Positions 1-8,035 of a DNA stretch of 40,854 nucleotides are shown here, piece by piece (the stretch's first letter is position 1; the number at the start of each line of letters is the position of its first letter). The stretch is taken from assembly GCA_902526175.1 (NCBI GenBank), contig CABZJY010000005.1, positions 75,711 to 116,564 on the forward strand, in the 5' to 3' direction. The notes under the pieces are model-generated. The model was not told where the DNA came from and did not search any database. It saw only the letters and a program-made list of their open reading frames with translations. The translations under genes were made by a program, and so were the position numbers. Source of the DNA: an uncultured Alphaproteobacteria bacterium. Lineage in GTDB: Bacteria; Pseudomonadota; Alphaproteobacteria; Methylaequorales; Methylaequoraceae.

Positions 1-252
1 TTTATAGATAAAAAAAAGTTTTTCGTTTCCTCAAACCAATTCTCATGTGAAAAATTCATTTTGATGTTTATTAAACAAGTTGGTGGACGCGGAATAAACT
101 GGCGATTACTTAACACTATCTCAAAATTTATTCCACCAAAGAAATGTTTAGTTGCTGGCGGGATTAAACATAGTGGAAATATAAAACAACTAAAAAGGTT
201 ATGTTATAGTGGTGTCATAATTTCATCACTAATACACAAAGAGTTAATCTAG
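1..252 (+). CDS. HisA/HisF-like TIM-barrel protein, C-terminal part (5' end outside window)
   Basis: The reading frame is open from base 1 to the TAG at 250-252, so this is the last 83 codons of a longer gene. The tail reads like the last strands of a HisA-type phosphate-binding barrel: 'VGGRGINWRLL', then 'VAGGIKHSGNIKQL' and 'GVIISSLIHKELI', matching the family pattern AGGI..-DL-L-G-GV-ALH-G-I. A HisA-related protein of unknown function (COG1411) occurs in the archaeal-type C1 gene sets of methanogens and H4MPT-using methylotrophs, so a role in H4MPT or methylofuran biosynthesis is a reasonable inference from the neighbours. A true histidine-pathway HisA cannot be excluded from this fragment. 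A strong hairpin terminator begins inside its last codons. Confidence 0.62.
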   Translation, partial: FIDKKKFFVSSNQFSCEKFILMFIKQVGGRGINWRLLNTISKFIPPKKCLVAGGIKHSGNIKQLKRLCYSGVIISSLIHKELI

Positions 253-276
253 GGGAAACCCCCTAGATTATTTTTT
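246..276 (+). terminator. Rho-independent terminator overlapping the HisA-like stop codon
   Basis: A perfect 10-bp stem (AATCTAGGGG, 246-255; CCCCTAGATT, 260-269) with loop AAAC is followed by A and six T (270-276). The TAG stop at 250-252 lies inside the left arm. The T tract follows only on the plus strand, so it serves the HisA-like gene rather than the opposing fae operon. Confidence 0.85.
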
Positions 277-348
277 AAAGATCGAAATCAACCTTGAAAA
301 CCATCCCCCGTCATCAGGCTTAGTTGATGATTTCATGTTGGATGAGTC

Positions 349-858
349 TCACTTTGCAGCAAAAGGATGCTCAGCTGAATCTTTTTCAGAAACTACATCT
401 TTAGCTTTTGGTTCACCTGCAACGGCTCTTTCAATGGCTTCTTTAGTTGCTGTATAATTATATTCTTGGATTTTCTTATCATCCTCAGCTTGCCAATGTA
501 TAAACACTCCAACAGAAATAAATAGATCGTCAGCTTCATCAGCTGGAATTGTTCCTTCTTCGACGCAATCCATAACTGCTTTGGCAACACCATGTTGAGC
601 TGGACCAAACATTTGAACAGCTTGTTTTGCACCTTTAATAGTAACTTTATTAAACATACAAGTTGCAGGCTTAGTCATTAAATTTGGTGCAACAACTGCT
701 AAAAGAGCTGTAAAACCATCTTTGTTATTTGTAAGACTATTTGCAAAAGCTGTTTCTGCCGGGGTTCCTCTTGGACCAATAATAAGATCAATGTGAGCTA
801 CTTCATTGCCTTCTCCAACAAGAGATTCTCCAATGAGCATTTTATTAATTTTAGCCAT
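349..858 (-). CDS. fae: Formaldehyde-activating enzyme (Fae)
   Basis: Fae condenses formaldehyde with tetrahydromethanopterin to give methylene-H4MPT in the cytoplasm, the entry step of the archaeal-type C1 oxidation route of methylotrophs. The 169-residue product is family-typical in length. The start '[20 protein letters not shown]' contains the catalytic-histidine context (His22), followed by '[17 protein letters not shown]', '[11 protein letters not shown]' and '[24 protein letters not shown]', all highly conserved. A strong ribosome site (GGAGGA on the minus strand, around 866-869) precedes the ATG. It is the last gene of the minus-strand H4MPT operon, 51 bases after the CitG-like gene, with a short AT-only hairpin in the gap. 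The two preceding genes overlap, so this larger leader may give fae separate mRNA processing or its own expression level. Confidence 0.97.
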   Translation of the reverse strand: MAKINKMLIGESLVGEGNEVAHIDLIIGPRGTPAETAFANSLTNNKDGFTALLAVVAPNLMTKPATCMFNKVTIKGAKQAVQMFGPAQHGVAKAVMDCVEEGTIPADEADDLFISVGVFIHWQAEDDKKIQEYNYTATKEAIERAVAGEPKAKDVVSEKDSAEHPFAAK

Positions 859-887
859 ATTTTTCCTCCATAAGTTTAGGTTTTATG

Positions 888-911
888 AAATTTTAATAAA
901 CATTAAAATTT
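888..911 (-). repeat. AT-only inverted repeat in the fae leader
   Basis: AAATTTTAAT (888-897) and ATTAAAATTT (902-911) are perfect 10-bp arms around AAAC. It sits between the CitG-like stop codon and the fae ribosome site, so it would form a hairpin in the fae leader. Its function is unknown; intercistronic processing or mRNA stabilisation is possible. Pure A/T arms can arise by chance in such AT-rich DNA. Confidence 0.5.
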
Positions 912-1767
912 AATATTTGACTATATCTGTAATTTTATCCATTAGCAAGGTGGTTACTGTTAAATCAGCACATGTCCCAGGATTAATTTTTAAAAGTTTT
1001 AAATACCTATCAAATTTTTTTAGATAAAAGTTAAAATACTTCTGTGAATTATTATTGATAATGTTATTAACGAACTTTGATTTGAAACATACTGACCTAG
1101 CAATATTAACGCCGAATTTTCTAAGTATGTGACTGTCAAAATCATTAGACATTAGTTTAATGAATAATTTTTCTATAGAGATTTTTTCGGAGAATATTCT
1201 TTTCTGAAATTTATAATAAGGTAAAGCGATTTCAAAAATTTCTTTATAATTACATGCATAACACCTTGATATTCTATCATAGTGTTGGCTGATTTTAGCA
1301 AGATTATAAAAACTGGTATTCTTTGTTGAATTTTTTAAAATATCTCCTTTTAAATCAAAATTATTTAATCCAGCTGGTCTAGAGATCTTTATTGCTTCTA
1401 TTATTAGTTCTGAATCTTTATTGTCAATTGAGCACAAAGTTTTTTTTAACTTTTTTCTAAATTCTTCAATTCTTATGAAATTATTTTCTGTTGCAACCTT
1501 AATTATTGGGGCACATAGAAGAATAATTCCAAGATTATAATTTTCACCTAATTCCTTAATACAATTTTCACAAGCTAGATAAATTGATTCACCGAGTGAA
1601 TTTTTTTTTTTAATTAAAATATCAGAAGATATTTTAGCTGCTCTTTGGAATTTCTCTTTTCTCATTCCTGACAAATTCGATTCAGTGTTTAAATTTCCAG
1701 GCTTTAGAACACTAAGTTCTTGATTACAAGATAGAATATAAAATTGTCTAATTTGAAATCTATTCAT
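910..1767 (-). CDS. CitG/MdcB-family protein of the H4MPT/methylofuran cluster (Orf5-like)
   Basis: This belongs to the triphosphoribosyl-dephospho-CoA synthase family (CitG/MdcB). Visible signatures are 'ELSVLKPGNLNT' (residues 17-28), 'NLGIILLCAPI' (78-88) and the C-terminal 'NPGTCADLTVTTLL' (262-275), in the family order. There are no citrate lyase or malonate decarboxylase genes here. A CitG-like protein (Orf5) is instead a standard member of bacterial H4MPT/methylofuran gene sets and is needed for C1 cofactor synthesis, though I do not know its exact reaction. The 285-residue length fits. Its start overlaps the preceding ATP-grasp gene by 8 bases (1760-1767), implying translational coupling, and fae follows it. 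Confidence 0.8.
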   Translation of the reverse strand: MNRFQIRQFYILSCNQELSVLKPGNLNTESNLSGMRKEKFQRAAKISSDILIKKKNSLGESIYLACENCIKELGENYNLGIILLCAPIIKVATENNFIRIEEFRKKLKKTLCSIDNKDSELIIEAIKISRPAGLNNFDLKGDILKNSTKNTSFYNLAKISQHYDRISRCYACNYKEIFEIALPYYKFQKRIFSEKISIEKLFIKLMSNDFDSHILRKFGVNIARSVCFKSKFVNNIINNNSQKYFNFYLKKFDRYLKLLKINPGTCADLTVTTLLMDKITDIVKY

Positions 1768-2659
1768 TACCTAAATTAAGATTTGAAAGTCTTATAAAAT
1801 CCTTAACCAGAGTTTCTGTAATTGAATTTTTCAAAACTTTTTGGCTTGATTTCCATGAAGGAATACTGTTTACCTCAAGAAGATAATATTTTTTTTTAAA
1901 CAATATAAAGTCTAATCCACCATATCCTAGATTGAAAATTTTAGATACTTTTTTAGAGATATTGTATAGTTCCTTTGAAATTGTAATTTTTTTTAAATCT
2001 GACCCAAAAAAAGCATTAGTAATAAATTTTTGAGATGTCCTCTGAACAGCATAAACAACTTTATGATTACTAACCATAACCCTTATGTCGGAAAACTTCT
2101 TATTTTCAATATTACCTATAAACTCTTGTAAATAAGTAATTTTTTGTAACTTTATTTTACTTTCTAAGTCTTTTTTATTTTTAATTATGTGTATTCCCTT
2201 ACCTTGTGAACCAAAGATTGGTTTTAATAGTAATGGACCTCGTTCTAATTGTTTAAATATAATTTCTCTAAATTTTTTATGACTACTGAAGACAAAGGTT
2301 TTTGGGGTTAAGATTTTGTTAATAGAAAATAAAGCACTACACATGAATTTATCAACTGTCTTTTCTATAATTGAACCACTATTGTGAACATATATTCCCA
2401 AAGCTTGCATAATATGCAAGATAGATAATTTGTGTGTAATTTCTTCTATGGTACCTCCATCTATAAATCTAACCCATACTGATTGAGATTTAAAAATTTC
2501 CTTTAAATAAAAAAAAGAAATATTCTCACGAGTAATTTTCGCTAACAAGTCAACAAAGTTTGATTTTTTTACTCTAATATTTTGACTCTTTAAACTTTGG
2601 CATATCTGATTTGAATGCCAATCATGAACGTCAGAAATTATACTAACTTCTTTAATCAT
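1760..2659 (-). CDS. RimK-type ATP-grasp ligase of the H4MPT cluster (Orf17-like)
   Basis: This is an ATP-grasp enzyme of the RimK type, which joins a carboxylate to an amine through an acyl phosphate. Motifs: ATP-binding lysine in 'GPLLLKPIFGSQGKGI' (141-156, glycine-rich loop 150-156), 'SDIRVMV' (190-196), and Mg-binding 'GGLDFILF' and 'LLEVNSIPSW' (Asp250, Glu262, Asn264). ATP-grasp proteins of this kind are conserved in methylotroph H4MPT clusters (Orf17) and are proposed to glutamylate methylofuran or H4MPT; the substrate cannot be read from sequence. The ATG directly abuts the mch stop codon (no spacer), and the gene overlaps the next one by 8 bases, so it belongs to the same transcript. 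Confidence 0.82.
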   Translation of the reverse strand: MIKEVSIISDVHDWHSNQICQSLKSQNIRVKKSNFVDLLAKITRENISFFYLKEIFKSQSVWVRFIDGGTIEEITHKLSILHIMQALGIYVHNSGSIIEKTVDKFMCSALFSINKILTPKTFVFSSHKKFREIIFKQLERGPLLLKPIFGSQGKGIHIIKNKKDLESKIKLQKITYLQEFIGNIENKKFSDIRVMVSNHKVVYAVQRTSQKFITNAFFGSDLKKITISKELYNISKKVSKIFNLGYGGLDFILFKKKYYLLEVNSIPSWKSSQKVLKNSITETLVKDFIRLSNLNLGNE

Positions 2660-3610
2660 TTAAAAAAAAGATTTTTCAACTAAATCAGATTTAATTATTC
2701 CACCATGAAAAGTTTCACCAGATTCAAGAGAATTAATTGATACTTTTGCAGGACTAAATAATGAACCATCAATTTTGTAAAAATCTCCTTGATACTTTTC
2801 AAATATTTCTTTAAATGGAATCCCAAAATCTTTCGAATTTTGACTAGGTAGTTCCTTTGCGAGTTTTTTTGCTTCATCAGAGGAACCATCAATTGTTAAG
2901 AAAATATTTCCCCCATAAATTATTGAATCATTTGTTCTTCCCATCCCTGTAAGCGTATCCTTTGCTATTGGTGGTATAGGCGCACTCCCAATACCATCAA
3001 CAATTTTATGAAGAGGGAATTTTAATTCATGAGCTTTATGTAGTGCAACCTCTAAAACTCTTGCAACAACCTGGAGGTTGCCAACCATACTTGTGGTTGG
3101 AGCTAATATTATTGTTATTTTGTCTTTATCAACTTTGCAGTCTTTTGATATTTTTTCAATAATTTCATCTGGAGGGATTTTATTAGTTTCCAAGACAATT
3201 GAAGTTTTGGAATATTGATCTGAATATCCTATTTCATCAAATATTTTTTCTCTTTTTGCTAAGGCTCTAGCAGGGCCAGATCCTAGGGAAAAAAAGTCAT
3301 TGTGAGATAAACTCCAACCAGCGTACTGGCTAGCAAGACAGGATAAAACAGGTTGAGAAGCACTTACTGTAATATTCCAACTTATCAAATCAGAGAAATT
3401 ACAAGAGTTAATACTTATTGACCCCAAACCACCCATGCATATCTCAGATATTTTTAATCCTGCCTCCAGACTGCCCTGCGCTTTTATACCAGCATCTATA
3501 ATTGTTGTACCGAGTGTATTTTTTGAAATTTTTAAACGATATTTATTAGCATTATCTTTTAATTCGCTTAAAAGATCGTCTGAAAGTTTATTGATACTAA
3601 TTGTATTCAT
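2660..3610 (-). CDS. mch: Methenyl-H4MPT cyclohydrolase (Mch)
   Basis: Mch hydrolyses N5,N10-methenyl-H4MPT to N5-formyl-H4MPT, between MtdB and the Fhc complex. The 316-residue product is family-typical. Conserved stretches include 'TTIIDAGIKAQGSLEAGLKISEICMGGLG' near the N-terminus (given here only as a guide, about residues 34-62), 'QPVLSCLASQYAGWSL', 'LGSGPARALA', 'LAPTTSMVGNLQVVARVLEVA' and 'GIGSAPIPP'. It lies between the two ATP-grasp genes of the cluster with 0-1 base spacing on each side, so translation is probably coupled. Confidence 0.97.
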   Translation of the reverse strand: MNTISINKLSDDLLSELKDNANKYRLKISKNTLGTTIIDAGIKAQGSLEAGLKISEICMGGLGSISINSCNFSDLISWNITVSASQPVLSCLASQYAGWSLSHNDFFSLGSGPARALAKREKIFDEIGYSDQYSKTSIVLETNKIPPDEIIEKISKDCKVDKDKITIILAPTTSMVGNLQVVARVLEVALHKAHELKFPLHKIVDGIGSAPIPPIAKDTLTGMGRTNDSIIYGGNIFLTIDGSSDEAKKLAKELPSQNSKDFGIPFKEIFEKYQGDFYKIDGSLFSPAKVSINSLESGETFHGGIIKSDLVEKSFF

Positions 3611-3611
3611 T

Positions 3612-4697
3612 TTAATTGCATTTTTTAAGTCTAGAATTTATATCTTGAGAAAGATCATAGTAATTTTTCTTTATTAATCTATCATTTTTAAATTTTTGGT
3701 GAACTAAACAAATTGGATCCCCTTTCATGATTTTTGTATTTGAAATAGGTAATTCAGTAAACGTTACAGTTTTAATTTTTTTCATTTCAATCAGTGATTG
3801 ATTATTAATATTATAATTATTTTGACTGTAAATGATACTAGTTACATAATTTTCATGTCTAAAATCAACATTTTTTTTTAGAAATGATCTAGTGCCATAA
3901 AGTCTAGATATCAAGTTAAGAGATAAACCAGGTCTTGAATTTATTTCAATAAGTTTAGGGTTATTTATTTTGCTTTCTGGAACAATGAAGTCTAAACTAT
4001 TAATTCCCTTAAGATTAAAAGCTTTAGAGACTTTTTTGACTATCAATTCAATTTTTTTTTTAAAATTTTTTGTTGTTTTTTTTAAAAAAATACCCTCAAG
4101 ACGGAAGTTATCTTTATCATGAAATTGAGAACAAATACATAAAAGATTTATAACATTATCAAAAATATAAAACTGAACAGATATGATTTTGCCTTTAATA
4201 AATTTTTGATAATAAGTAAATTTATCTGAATCAAAATGGGGTTTTTTTCCTAATCTTGTGACAAATTTACCCCCATATGAGATTGTTTTCTTTTTTAGAT
4301 ATTTTGAAGATCCTGTTTGTTTTAAGGTCCACTCTGGAACATCTATTCCAATTAATTCTAGTTTTTTAAAAAAAAAGTCAGGATCTTTAAGTGAATTAAT
4401 TGTTTCAAAAGAATTCCAAAAAAACTTTCTTTTTTTTAAAAAGTTATAATTATGTGAGTTTTCCATGAAACCAGAACCTAGGATTAAATAAGATTGATTG
4501 TCAGGATCTAAAAAGTTTAAATTTCTTTTTAGCATGCTTTTATTTAGATCTTTGAGTAACACTACAGATTTACAATACTTTTTTAGGTTTTCACTTTTGT
4601 AAGTTGTAATTGCAGAAACGGAATAGTCATTATGAAGAATCCTAGATAGATCTTCACAAGAATTTGAAATTATGATAATTTTTTTTAATCGTTTAAT
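3612..4697 (-). CDS. ATP-grasp ligase, MfnD/PylC-like (start uncertain, upstream of GTG 4562)
   Basis: A second ATP-grasp protein, different from the RimK-type one. Visible parts: 'TISYGGKFVTRLGKK' (ATP-binding lysine region), 'KGINSLDFIVP' and the Mg-binding 'LIEINSRPGLSL'. Related proteins (COG1821) include the tyramine-glutamate ligase MfnD of methanofuran synthesis, so a methylofuran step is a good guess. The first canonical start is GTG at 4562, but the frame stays open upstream to a TAG at 4704-4706. That stretch encodes 'KKIIIISNSCEDLSRILHN', a typical first strand-helix of an ATP-grasp N-domain. It contains no ATG, GTG or TTG, only ATT at 4697 (after AGAG) or 4679 and nearby ATC/ATA codons. 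I used ATT 4697, which overlaps the end of mtdB by 13 bases and gives 361 residues; the GTG version has 316. The identity is firmer than the start. Confidence 0.75.
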   Translation of the reverse strand: MKRLKKIIIISNSCEDLSRILHNDYSVSAITTYKSENLKKYCKSVVLLKDLNKSMLKRNLNFLDPDNQSYLILGSGFMENSHNYNFLKKRKFFWNSFETINSLKDPDFFFKKLELIGIDVPEWTLKQTGSSKYLKKKTISYGGKFVTRLGKKPHFDSDKFTYYQKFIKGKIISVQFYIFDNVINLLCICSQFHDKDNFRLEGIFLKKTTKNFKKKIELIVKKVSKAFNLKGINSLDFIVPESKINNPKLIEINSRPGLSLNLISRLYGTRSFLKKNVDFRHENYVTSIIYSQNNYNINNQSLIEMKKIKTVTFTELPISNTKIMKGDPICLVHQKFKNDRLIKKNYYDLSQDINSRLKKCN

Positions 4698-5578
4698 ATT
4701 TCTCTAGCAATATTTAAGGCTTCATCAAAGTTCAGATATAAAGGTTTATCTGTTGTGCACATTTTTTCAAACATTTTATATTGTGTTTTAACTTTTAAAT
4801 CTCCAGATGTTAAAGGTCCAATCGAAAGTGCTCCACATAAATGCTTAGTGTTATCGTCTTTAAGTTTTACTCCGCTAATACCAGCTGGGGGAACAGCGTT
4901 AACATCAGCTATTACTAATGCATTTTTTGCAAGTTTAATTTGCTCATTATTAATCACTTCAGTTCCTGCTCTTGCTGCACAAAAAATTATTTCTGCGTCT
5001 GGAAGATATGAAGAATTTAATTTGTCATTGGACCCGTCAGCTGGGGTAACATCAACCCCAAATCTTTTTTTATATTCGTCAGCTTTTTTTTGCACGTTAG
5101 AAATTCCATCATAACCAATAATTTTGCAATGTGCGCCGGCTTCAGAGCACATTACAGCAGAAATGCCACCGACTATTCCCTTGCCCCCATAAATTGCAAT
5201 TTCTTTATCTTTAAGTGTAGTGTTAAATTTATCTTTTAATGTTTTTTCGGTACAAGCAACCATTGCAGCTGCAGTTGTAAATGATCCAGCAGGATCAGGG
5301 AAAACTGACACTTCAAAAGGGGGTACCATTGATTGTTTTGCGGAATCCATCATATCCAAAGCCAAAGAAACGTCTTTTCCACAAATGAAAATCCCAGTTT
5401 TTTTTGCATTACTTAATGACCTTGAAAAAATAGCGTCTTGAACCAAACTCTTTATGTCCGGAAGTGTTACATTTGTGTAAGGAATAATTGCATCATAACC
5501 AGCATCATATGCCATATTCACATCAAATGGACTTACATTCTCTTGAGGACTAAACATATGTAGAATATTTTTTTTCAT
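4685..5578 (-). CDS. mtdB: NAD(P)-dependent methylene-H4MPT dehydrogenase (MtdB)
   Basis: MtdB oxidises methylene-H4MPT to methenyl-H4MPT with NAD(P)+. The N-terminal domain 'KKNILHMFSPQENVSPFDVNMAYDAGYD' (about residues 2-29) and 'VFPDPAGSFTTAAAMVA' are MtdA/MtdB hallmarks. The Rossmann loop is 'GGKGIVGG' (131-138). Length (297) is as expected. MtdB is preferred over MtdA because it sits in the H4MPT operon with mch, fae and mptG. It begins 9 bases after the mptG stop, and its end overlaps the probable start of the next ATP-grasp gene. Confidence 0.94.
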   Translation of the reverse strand: MKKNILHMFSPQENVSPFDVNMAYDAGYDAIIPYTNVTLPDIKSLVQDAIFSRSLSNAKKTGIFICGKDVSLALDMMDSAKQSMVPPFEVSVFPDPAGSFTTAAAMVACTEKTLKDKFNTTLKDKEIAIYGGKGIVGGISAVMCSEAGAHCKIIGYDGISNVQKKADEYKKRFGVDVTPADGSNDKLNSSYLPDAEIIFCAARAGTEVINNEQIKLAKNALVIADVNAVPPAGISGVKLKDDNTKHLCGALSIGPLTSGDLKVKTQYKMFEKMCTTDKPLYLNFDEALNIAREILND

Positions 5579-5587
5579 CTAAGTTTA

Positions 5588-6544
5588 TTACTTTTTAGAG
5601 ATATAATAACCACGATTTCTTCCATTTACCTGATGAAGAGAAAGTGAATTATAATTGTTTATATTAATTTCTCTTTTTAAGATACTAAAAATTTTTTTTT
5701 TTTCACTATCATTTTTACAAAAAACGAAACCGGTTGGTCCCCACGACGTTTGTCCATATCCGTCGTACCCAACTTTTTCTAGTTTTTTAAAAATATTACC
5801 TATATTTTTGCTAGAGTATAGACCTCCTTGAGCTCTATTGAAATATTCTCCAGTATTTTTTTGTATTTTTGAAATTCCTTTACAAAATAATTCAAAATTT
5901 CTTTCAATAATTGAGGGAATTATCATCATTACCAGAACTTCACAATTATTACTTTGCAAAGAAATATTATTTGTAGAAATTTTTTTAAATTCTTTTTTCT
6001 CTTTATTTCCATGAATACCAGTTACAGTACTTTCCATTATTAGTATGATTTTCCATTCTTCAGGCCACCTCTGATGAAATATTATTGGAGAAAGATTTTT
6101 TGAGCGACTTATCCTACCTGCATCAACAAAGAAACCACCATTTTTAAAACAATTTATTCCAATACTTGATCTTAGACCTCTTTGACAAAATTTAGCAAGT
6201 TCATCGATGGAAATTTTTTTGCCTGATATTTTTGACAACAATAATCCAAGTGACAAAGATAATTGTGTACCCGAACCAAGTCCAACATGCTCAGGAATTT
6301 TTCGAGTTATTTTTATTTCGCATGGTTGGAATTTATAAAAATCATAAAATCTTTTAAGCATTAATTCTAGTTTTTTTGACTTTTCACCAACAAGCTTATA
6401 TTTCTTTGATGACTTTGCCTGGATAATAGTTCCGAAATTTGAAATTGCCATACCCAGGCTGCCGAAATTTCTGACGTTTTTAAAACTTAAATCTAAAAAT
6501 CCAAGATGTATTCTTGCTGGGGAATTTATTGTGTATTGATTCAA
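5588..6544 (-). CDS. mptG: Beta-ribofuranosylaminobenzene 5'-phosphate synthase
   Basis: This enzyme joins p-aminobenzoate to PRPP with loss of CO2, the first committed step of H4MPT synthesis; it is a GHMP-kinase-fold protein. Motifs: 'SPARIHLGFLDL' (8-19), the GHMP loop 'PEHVGLGSGTQL' (84-95) and 'GINCFKNGGFFVDAGR'. Near the C-terminus come 'GQTSWGPTGFVF' and a family-typical end. Length 318 is usual. The start is TTG at 6542-6544, preceded only by a weak AAGAAA-like site; no ATG in frame gives the conserved N-terminus. It is the first gene of the minus-strand cluster, divergent from the pterin dehydratase-fhc operon across 87 bases. Confidence 0.93.
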   Translation of the reverse strand: MNQYTINSPARIHLGFLDLSFKNVRNFGSLGMAISNFGTIIQAKSSKKYKLVGEKSKKLELMLKRFYDFYKFQPCEIKITRKIPEHVGLGSGTQLSLSLGLLLSKISGKKISIDELAKFCQRGLRSSIGINCFKNGGFFVDAGRISRSKNLSPIIFHQRWPEEWKIILIMESTVTGIHGNKEKKEFKKISTNNISLQSNNCEVLVMMIIPSIIERNFELFCKGISKIQKNTGEYFNRAQGGLYSSKNIGNIFKKLEKVGYDGYGQTSWGPTGFVFCKNDSEKKKIFSILKREININNYNSLSLHQVNGRNRGYYISKK

Positions 6545-6558
6545 TTTATTTCTTAAAG

Positions 6559-6588
6559 TTGAAAGTTTTATTCATTTTTGAATATAAT
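6559..6588 (+). promoter_or_regulatory. Sigma-70-type promoter for the phhB-fhc operon
   Basis: TTGAAA (6559-6564), an 18-base spacer and a perfect TATAAT (6583-6588) lie upstream of the ATG at 6632. Transcription would start near 6595, giving a leader of about 37 bases. The match is read by eye only. Confidence 0.6.
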
Positions 6589-6631
6589 TATGTCATAGAT
6601 CTAATAATAAATAAAATTAAAAGGGTATATA

Positions 6632-7003
6632 ATGAGTGATAATGAATTAAGTGTTTATAATGACAATGAAATTAACGAAAAAATTAGCAAAGAATTAAAG
6701 GATTGGGAATATGATGGAAAGTGGATAAGAAAACGATTCAAGACACATAGTTGGAAAGGAACGCTAATGGTAATAAATACAGTTGGGCATCTTTCCGAGG
6801 CTGCTTGGCATCATCCTGACTTAATAGCATCATATGCATTTGTTGAAGTAAAGCTGATGACACATGACAAAAAAGGTATAACAAATCTAGATTTTGAACT
6901 GGCTAAGAAAATTGACGATGTGGTTTTATGGAATCCGAGCGCTGAGGATTTATCTTTAGAAGGTACACCAAAAGACCCGAGATTTGCATATATAAAATAT
7001 TAA
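6632..7003 (+). CDS. phhB: Pterin-4a-carbinolamine dehydratase homologue heading the fhc operon
   Basis: The product belongs to the PCD/DCoH family, which dehydrates 4a-hydroxy-tetrahydropterins. The full family signature is present: Glu56-x3-His60-His61-Pro62-x5-Tyr68-x9-His78-x8-Asp87, so the active site looks intact. At 123 residues it is slightly longer than usual, with an extra N-terminal stretch of about 15 residues. No phenylalanine hydroxylase is in the window. Its place as first gene before fhcB (5-base gap) suggests it acts on, or protects, the H4MPT pterin; that is inference. The start is ATG after AAGGG, downstream of a good promoter. Confidence 0.9.
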   Translation: MSDNELSVYNDNEINEKISKELKDWEYDGKWIRKRFKTHSWKGTLMVINTVGHLSEAAWHHPDLIASYAFVEVKLMTHDKKGITNLDFELAKKIDDVVLWNPSAEDLSLEGTPKDPRFAYIKY

Positions 7004-7008
7004 AAATT

Positions 7009-8034
7009 ATGTCTACTGTTTTAAATTATCCATTAGTAAAAGGTAAAACCGTTTCTACTGAAGAAGCGTTAAAAAAAGCAAAAAAACTTGTGAGTTCAAG
7101 TAAAAGCATTCACATCGACGGTCTTGCATGTGATAATAATGGTCTGAAGTCTATTTTTCAATTTGCTGAGAAATACAATGCTTCGGTTGATCATATGGAT
7201 GGTCAGAAAAATGCAGATTTAAATAATACAATACAAAGATATGGAGGATTTTTTTCTTCTTTTGGTGAAGTGTACCATAGGTCGGAATTAATTCTTTTTA
7301 TTGGATTTGAAAAATCACTTCCATGTGAATTTGGACATTTAAAAAAAGGTCTTAAAAGACCAAAGATTATTTTTTTTGATGAAAAGTTTAAAGTTAGTGA
7401 TAGGGAAATATGTTTAGATATAAAAAAAAATAAAATTATTGAAATAATAAAACAAACTTATAAATCTCTAAAACTAAAAAAAAAATCTAAAGAATTCCAA
7501 GTAAATGAAATAATTAAATTATTAAACGCTTCTAATTATACCACAATCATTTATGCACCCCATAATGATAAAGAATTAACAAATGAGATTTTTAGACTTG
7601 TTAGACATTTAAATAATTTAAATATAAAAACATCAATATTATCTTATAACGGTAGTAACAACTTAAGTGGTGCAGTACAATATTCACTTTGGAAAACTGG
7701 TTACCCATTAAGAATACAGTTTACTGAAAGTGGTCCTGTTTATAATCCAATTGAGATTAATTCTAAAAACTTATCAAAGAAAAAAGAATTACAGATCTTT
7801 ATTTCATGTTTTGATTCTAACAGTAGACCTAATATGTTTAATAAGAATATTTTTATTGGGAACCCAAACCAGCTAAAAAAAAAAGATTTTGATATTTTTT
7901 TACCTACTAAAATTCCAGGAATTAATAAGTCAGGAATTGTCCATAGAGGTGATGGAGTAGGCATAAAGAAATTGAAAAAAATATCAGATTCACAAAACCT
8001 TTCAGTCGAAGATATAATTGATCTAATTTCTTGA
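7009..8034 (+). CDS. fhcB: Formyltransferase/hydrolase complex subunit B (FhcB)
   Basis: FhcB is the bacterial counterpart of formylmethanofuran dehydrogenase subunit B. In bacteria it lost dehydrogenase function and serves as part of the FhcABCD complex that transfers and hydrolyses the formyl group from formyl-H4MPT via methylofuran. The sequence shows the family order 'SKSIHIDGLACDNNGLKS', 'DGQKNADLNNTIQRYGGFF', 'LIGFEKSLPCEFGH'-like text, and the end 'STKIPGINKSGIVHRGDG'-like text (7870-7950). At 341 residues it is the short bacterial form, without an N-terminal 4Fe-4S cluster region. It is followed by fhcD after one base, so the usual neighbour fhcA is missing. Confidence 0.9.
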   Translation: MSTVLNYPLVKGKTVSTEEALKKAKKLVSSSKSIHIDGLACDNNGLKSIFQFAEKYNASVDHMDGQKNADLNNTIQRYGGFFSSFGEVYHRSELILFIGFEKSLPCEFGHLKKGLKRPKIIFFDEKFKVSDREICLDIKKNKIIEIIKQTYKSLKLKKKSKEFQVNEIIKLLNASNYTTIIYAPHNDKELTNEIFRLVRHLNNLNIKTSILSYNGSNNLSGAVQYSLWKTGYPLRIQFTESGPVYNPIEINSKNLSKKKELQIFISCFDSNSRPNMFNKNIFIGNPNQLKKKDFDIFLPTKIPGINKSGIVHRGDGVGIKKLKKISDSQNLSVEDIIDLIS

Positions 8035-8035
8035 T

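Noticed and set aside
61-252. A separate small protein starting at 61
   Set aside because: The frame is open from base 1 and the sequence matches the C-terminus of a HisA-like barrel, so it is a cut-off gene.
4755-5114. 119-codon plus-strand frame opposite mtdB
   Set aside because: It is antisense to conserved mtdB codons, without promoter or ribosome site.
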